Shown here: positions 63,503 to 64,000 of the stretch, piece after piece | How the letters are laid out: the number at the start of each line of letters is the position of its first letter | Position numbering within the stretch: position 1 is the first letter of the stretch | Source: Beijerinckia mobilis | Lineage (GTDB): Bacteria; Pseudomonadota; Alphaproteobacteria; Rhizobiales; Beijerinckiaceae | Assembly: GCF_000745425.1 (NCBI RefSeq) | Contig: NZ_JQJH01000001.1 | Coordinates: 248,001-312,000 of the forward strand | Reading direction: 5' to 3' | DNA length: 64,000 nt | The notes under the pieces: generated by a model | Database searches by the model: none | Told to the model about the DNA's origin: nothing | Seen by the model: the letters and a program-made list of their open reading frames with translations, nothing else | Made by a program: the position numbers and the translations under genes

Positions 63503-64000
63503 GCCAATTATCAAACTTCCTCTCTCGTCCGGCAATTGCGTCCTGTTCCGTATTTAGAAAACGAGTTTGCCTGATCCAGATTGATTAGGAAAGCGCATCT
63601 CGACTAAGTGAATCGTTTTTTTCGAAACTGAAAAATTCGCGTTTCATCACTTCGGGAGGGGCTCTATACGTTTACATCATCAGACGTAACCATCAAGACG
63701 TTCAACACAATGTTGTGATTGCTCAGAGGTTTCAGCTTCTGACCGAGGAAGTACGGCTGGACCGCTGGCGTTGACGCAATGAATGCTGCTCACGCAAGAC
63801 TTTCCTCGGGAGACTCGCAGGCGCTCCCCCTTTGCCCAACAAAGGGTGCGGATCAAGGAGCTTCTTCGCCTCTTTGCCCATACTGCTCGAGGTCCCGTCG
63901 AAAAAAGGCTTTTGTCTCGCTTGGCGCTGCCTACGGCTATATTTGATCTCCTCTTTCTATGTGCAATCGTAAAGGCAAACAGGCACCTGATGCGTTCTGC
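63503..64000. other. Region upstream of the two-component operon
   Basis: No gene could be established in these last 498 bases. A frame opens at ATG 63783 on the plus strand (MLLTQDFPRETRRRSPFAQQ) and runs open to the window end, 72 codons, without a ribosome site. It may be the start of a gene or chance. The promoter of the regulator-kinase-efflux unit should lie near 63510-63650. Confidence 0.3.

Overview
The window is GC-rich (roughly 57-58% by eye) and alphaproteobacterial, most likely Rhizobiales and probably Beijerinckiaceae (Beijerinckia/Methylocella relatives). The pointers are a leuA preceded by a Leu-rich leader peptide and attenuator, the tRNA-Lys(CTT) sequence, the Rhodopseudomonas-like bad/ali gene set, and an intergenic two-hairpin repeat built on GAGCGTTTCGGAT palindromes. 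The genus is an inference; nothing in the window proves it.

Layout. 1-600 is the start of an ATP synthase beta gene that reads out of the window and looks like the alternative N-type. 1148-5858 holds a nonsense-interrupted Old Yellow Enzyme gene, a ClC antiporter overlapping an MBL-fold hydrolase, and an MDR oxidoreductase. 6009-7214 is an unknown zinc-ribbon protein with an IS110-transposase-like C-terminus, followed by 1.3 kb without a convincing gene. 8532-13487 has a cupin, an AcuI-type reductase, a DUF1499 membrane protein, an AhpD-like protein and several small unknowns. 14046-16267 holds tRNA-Lys and leuA with its attenuator. 16745-19448 has an ABC polysaccharide exporter (Wzm/Wzt type) convergent with galU. 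20218-25865 has PRC-barrel and universal stress proteins, a FabH, a small GPHA/TPGTG protein and a hybrid histidine kinase.

25887-32954 is a trehalose/porin block on the minus strand: an OprB-type porin, otsA, and a treS-maltokinase fusion whose kinase domain appears to have lost both catalytic aspartates. 33312-51535 is a catabolic island for cyclohexanecarboxylate: aliA, aliB, badK, badH, badI, a BadR-type MarR regulator, a PimF-like hydratase/dehydrogenase, a thiolase, a glutaryl-CoA dehydrogenase, and ETF plus ETF-quinone oxidoreductase. Together these genes cover ring-CoA activation, ring opening to pimeloyl-CoA, beta-oxidation to glutaryl-CoA, decarboxylation to crotonyl-CoA, and electron transfer to quinone. 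Three AT-rich palindromic sites in front of three divergent units look like one shared operator.

52135-63502 is an MdtABC-type efflux operon (adaptor, two RND pumps, outer-membrane factor) next to a histidine kinase and a response regulator whose reading frame carries an in-frame TAA. The most notable observations are the two single-codon nonsense interruptions, the probable pseudokinase half of TreS-Mak, the shared operator of the ring-degradation genes, the Glu-to-Asp change in AliB, the zinc-ribbon/IS110-like protein, and the five-copy two-hairpin repeat.
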